From contig WJMJ01000059.1 of NCBI GenBank assembly GCA_014728035.1, positions 124,001-188,000 of the forward strand: DNA of 64,000 nucleotides, given 5' to 3'. The notes under the pieces were generated by a model. The model saw only the letters and a program-made list of their open reading frames with translations. It had not been told where the DNA came from and made no database searches. Source of the stretch: Promethearchaeota archaeon. Lineage in GTDB: Archaea > Asgardarchaeota > Thorarchaeia > Thorarchaeales > Thorarchaeaceae. This document shows positions 61,967-64,000 of this stretch, piece by piece. How positions within the stretch are numbered: position 1 is the stretch's first letter; each line of letters begins with the position of its first letter. Position numbers and translations under genes: made by a program.

Positions 61967-62983
61967 TTAGCCGAATAGGCTACCCATTCCGGCTGTTGCT
62001 TCTTCTTCTTCCTCTTCTTCCTCCTCCTCTGGTTCATCTGTTGGCTCATCAGAGACGGCCGGTGTGGGTGCTGCGGCTGCAGCACTTTGAACCTGGCTGA
62101 GGACTTCAGCGGGGATTGCATCTGGGTCTTTTTCAGCAAGAGCACTTGCCAGAGCAAATGCTTGTGAATTTGCCTTTGATAAGAACTCACCAAGCATATC
62201 GGGTTCGAAGAAACCAACCTCTAGGGCTAGTACTTTTGCGTCCGAATTGGCTTTTGCGAGTATCAGTGGAATTGTGTCTGTGGTTGGATAACCACTATTT
62301 ACTGACAGATTTACAGCATACTGGTGTCCCAGTAAGACTTGTTCAAATAGACTTTCTAGGTCGATTTCAAAGTCTTCTGCAGTTAGAACTGCACCATCTG
62401 TATAGGCTGCCACGAGCTTCAGCTGAAGCTCCATTGGTTCTATTCCAAGTCTTCCAAGCATCTGAGCCATTGCGTTAGACACCACTTCACCTGCTTCTAC
62501 TGCAACAGTATCTTCAGTGATGTGAATAACACCACCTTTAACCCGGGAGGGTATATCAAGACCTGCAAGTTCTGTAATGAACGGTCCTGGTGCAACACCA
62601 GTGTTCATTGCAGGGACAATGATGTCTTTTGGGGTTGTTTGCCCTCCTTTTGCAGGAGCAGCTGCTTTATTCTCAGCAAGAAACTTACTTAGAATGAAAG
62701 GATCTTGGTCACTGAACACAAAGGCTACTGGGCCTTTTACAAAGTCAGATAATCCTTTGATACCCTTGGCTTTTGCATCCTCGATTGCTCTTCGCATGAG
62801 GGTGTTACGAGCCATTTTGATTTTTGCAGAGCCTCTGAGGCTTTCTCTGATACCCTGCAACTGTTTTGCCCCAACACCTTCAACATTGACAAGACCAACC
62901 ATTTTGCTCTCTTGGATTGCAGACGTGAGTTCTTTGACAGCATCCCGCTTCCATTGAGGTATTACACGTTCTTCTAATGCCAT
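61967..62983 (-). CDS. rplP0: Ribosomal protein P0 (archaeal L10)
   Basis: A 338-residue stalk base protein. The rRNA-binding domain (VIPQWKRDAVKELT, KMARNTLMRRAI) is followed by the insertion domain (about 110-180), spine helices that bind P1 dimers, an Ala/Pro hinge and an acidic tail ending GMGSLFG. The long archaeal/eukaryotic form contrasts with the bacterial L10 of about 165 residues. P1 follows after 18 bases and L1 precedes by 13. Confidence 0.95.
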   Translation of the reverse strand: MALEERVIPQWKRDAVKELTSAIQESKMVGLVNVEGVGAKQLQGIRESLRGSAKIKMARNTLMRRAIEDAKAKGIKGLSDFVKGPVAFVFSDQDPFILSKFLAENKAAAPAKGGQTTPKDIIVPAMNTGVAPGPFITELAGLDIPSRVKGGVIHITEDTVAVEAGEVVSNAMAQMLGRLGIEPMELQLKLVAAYTDGAVLTAEDFEIDLESLFEQVLLGHQYAVNLSVNSGYPTTDTIPLILAKANSDAKVLALEVGFFEPDMLGEFLSKANSQAFALASALAEKDPDAIPAEVLSQVQSAAAAAPTPAVSDEPTDEPEEEEEEEEEEATAGMGSLFG

Positions 62984-62996
62984 TCATGTACACCTC

Positions 62997-63650
62997 TCAT
63001 TGTATTTCGATTGCAGGACCCATGGTGGTCTTAACATATACCGAATCAACACGTTCGGACAGTCCCTTGTTCTCAACAAAATTGAGAACGGCCTGTATGT
63101 TTTCTGCAATCTCTTCATCACTCATCTTAACATGGCCTACCTTAACATGAAATGTGGGAGTATTTCTCATTACTATTCGAACAGTTTTGTGGTACTGTTC
63201 AACCACACCTGTCAATTCGGCCTGGGGTGGGAATGGTTTGGGCATTTTTCCTCGGGAACCCAAGACCTGTCCAAGATATCTGCCAACAAGTGGCATTGCA
63301 TCTGTAACAGCTATGAAGAAATCATAGCTTTTAGCTAGGCTCTTACGTGTCTTCTTGTCTTCACCTATCTTGGATATCTCATCTTTTGATACCACTCTTG
63401 ATACTCCAGCTGCTTCTGCATTAGTGGCAAACTCACCGTCTCCAAACGCGCATATTTGAGCTGGAGGATATAATGCTTGAGGCAATACAAGTTCATCTTT
63501 GAATCGGTTCTCATTTTTTGAGAGGTCCATTTCTTTTCGTCTGAAATTGACTGCAATGTCGATACTCTGGTCGAAATTGATTCCTCTTTCAAGACCTTTC
63601 TCCCGTGCTTGTGCTACGGCAGTTTTTATCTCGTCAGTACTATATGACAT
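62997..63650 (-). CDS. rpl1: Ribosomal protein L1
   Basis: 217 residues, the two-domain L1-stalk protein. Signatures are FRRKEMDLSKNENRFKDE, LGSRGKMPKPFPP (the classic L1 loop) and KTTMGPAIEIQ at the C-terminus. In archaea L1 autoregulates this operon by binding a leader that mimics its rRNA site; the leader here would lie beyond the window edge. L11 ends 4 bases upstream of its start. Confidence 0.95.
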   Translation of the reverse strand: MSYSTDEIKTAVAQAREKGLERGINFDQSIDIAVNFRRKEMDLSKNENRFKDELVLPQALYPPAQICAFGDGEFATNAEAAGVSRVVSKDEISKIGEDKKTRKSLAKSYDFFIAVTDAMPLVGRYLGQVLGSRGKMPKPFPPQAELTGVVEQYHKTVRIVMRNTPTFHVKVGHVKMSDEEIAENIQAVLNFVENKGLSERVDSVYVKTTMGPAIEIQ

Positions 63651-63654
63651 GTAT

Positions 63655-64000
63655 TCATGCCTCCCTAAGTGGCTCGTCTAGTTGTTCATCCCATTTACCA
63701 TCTCGGACCTCTTGTTGAAACTCTTTTGCCATTTTGCCTTCAATTGTAACACCCATTGAAACACAGGTGCCTGAAACAATCATAACAGCAGTTTTCATAG
63801 TCAGAGCTGATATATCCGAAGCTTTTCCCTTTGCTACATTTTTCAGTTGGTCAATGGTAAGGTCTCCAATTATTACCTCGTTTGGTTCGCCTGATCCACC
63901 TGATTGCCCGATCTCTTTCAAAATCAGTGCACTGGTTGGTGGTGTTCCGACATCTACCTCAAAGCTTTTAGTGGCTGGGTCTACAGTGATTGTTACTGGT
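63655..64000 (-). CDS. rpl11: Ribosomal protein L11, 5' truncated by window edge
   Basis: About 115 codons of L11 are visible, and the frame is open to the right edge, so the N-terminus is missing. It contains VEVGTPPTSAL-type sequence (EVDVGTPPTSALILKEIG), SGEPN and the C-terminal rRNA-binding GTCVSMGVTIEG. L11 binds the GTPase centre of 23S rRNA next to the stalk. First visible gene of the L11-L1-P0-P1 operon; an internal TTG near 63921 is not the start. Confidence 0.93.
   Translation of the reverse strand, partial: PVTITVDPATKSFEVDVGTPPTSALILKEIGQSGGSGEPNEVIIGDLTIDQLKNVAKGKASDISALTMKTAVMIVSGTCVSMGVTIEGKMAKEFQQEVRDGKWDEQLDEPLREA

Noticed and set aside
1..64000. CRISPR arrays, insertion sequences, prophage or integrase genes
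   Set aside because: No repeat-spacer series, transposase, integrase or terminal inverted repeat set was seen anywhere in the window.

Overview
The window is a gene-dense archaeal chromosome segment of about 40% GC. Nothing in it looks plasmid-borne or viral. Archaeal hallmarks are aIF1A, aIF2-beta, aEF-1-beta, NMD3, Cdc48/VAT, RIO1, FEN1, a Hef helicase-nuclease, topoisomerase VI, the L11-L1-P0-P1 stalk operon and a tRNA gene with a 37/38 intron. Several proteins are unusually eukaryote-like: a ribophorin I (OST1)-like protein, an ALG7-like GlcNAc-1-phosphate transferase, an EMC6/Rab5IF-like three-helix membrane protein, an RPA32-like protein with an OB fold plus winged helix, and a NEMF/RqcH protein. 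Together they point to an Asgard archaeon, perhaps Thorarchaeia-like. The lineage is an inference; no 16S gene is present.

Layout. 1-6.2 kb: a truncated unknown gene, then thiol:fumarate-reductase-like TfrB/TfrA and two-subunit class I fumarase on the minus strand, each block ending in a hairpin/T-tract terminator. 6.3-8.6 kb: prepilin peptidase, a KaiC-like ATPase with an Lrp regulator, and the EMC6-like protein. 8.7-17 kb: RqcH, two CBS-domain genes, dihydroorotase, AMMECR1, NadC, a small zinc ribbon and an isolated A/V-ATPase B subunit. 17-20.9 kb: a small island with an ArcS-core-like protein, a DpdA-like transglycosylase, a divergent DUF6884-like protein and an unknown beta-rich protein. 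21-27.4 kb: radical SAM protein, GlmU-like enzyme, two HTH regulators behind arrays of palindromes, and Hef. 27.5-32.5 kb: PRC-barrel protein, DeoC, PAPS-reductase-like fusion, GT87-like transferase and RibL. 32.5-44.8 kb: informational genes (Cdc48, EF-1-beta, FEN1, RPA, aIF2-beta, NMD3, aIF1A, RIO1, Dim2, Topo VI). 44.8-49 kb: ALG7-like and ribophorin-like genes, divergent. 49-56.5 kb: HD protein, intron-containing tRNA-Gln joined to Trm112, split glycine decarboxylase, LpdD-like protein, a ubiquitin-fold protein, a methylthiotransferase and an oxidoreductase. 56.5-61.6 kb: three tRNAs, ThiL, a radical SAM/HhH protein and an HDAC-family hydrolase. 61.6-64 kb: the ribosomal stalk operon, cut by the window edge.

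The most unusual items are: (i) the ribophorin I-like protein, whose N-terminal DOMON fold appears to be split by an FKBP domain, lying next to an ALG7-like gene (candidate proto-eukaryotic N-glycosylation genes); (ii) the DpdA/ArcS-core/DUF6884 island, a possible 7-deazaguanine nucleic-acid modification system; (iii) an EMC6-like gene divergent from rqcH; and (iv) three palindromes spaced exactly 31 bp apart in front of an HTH regulator. TTG start codons preceded by good Shine-Dalgarno sequences are common, so several starts given here differ from the first ATG.
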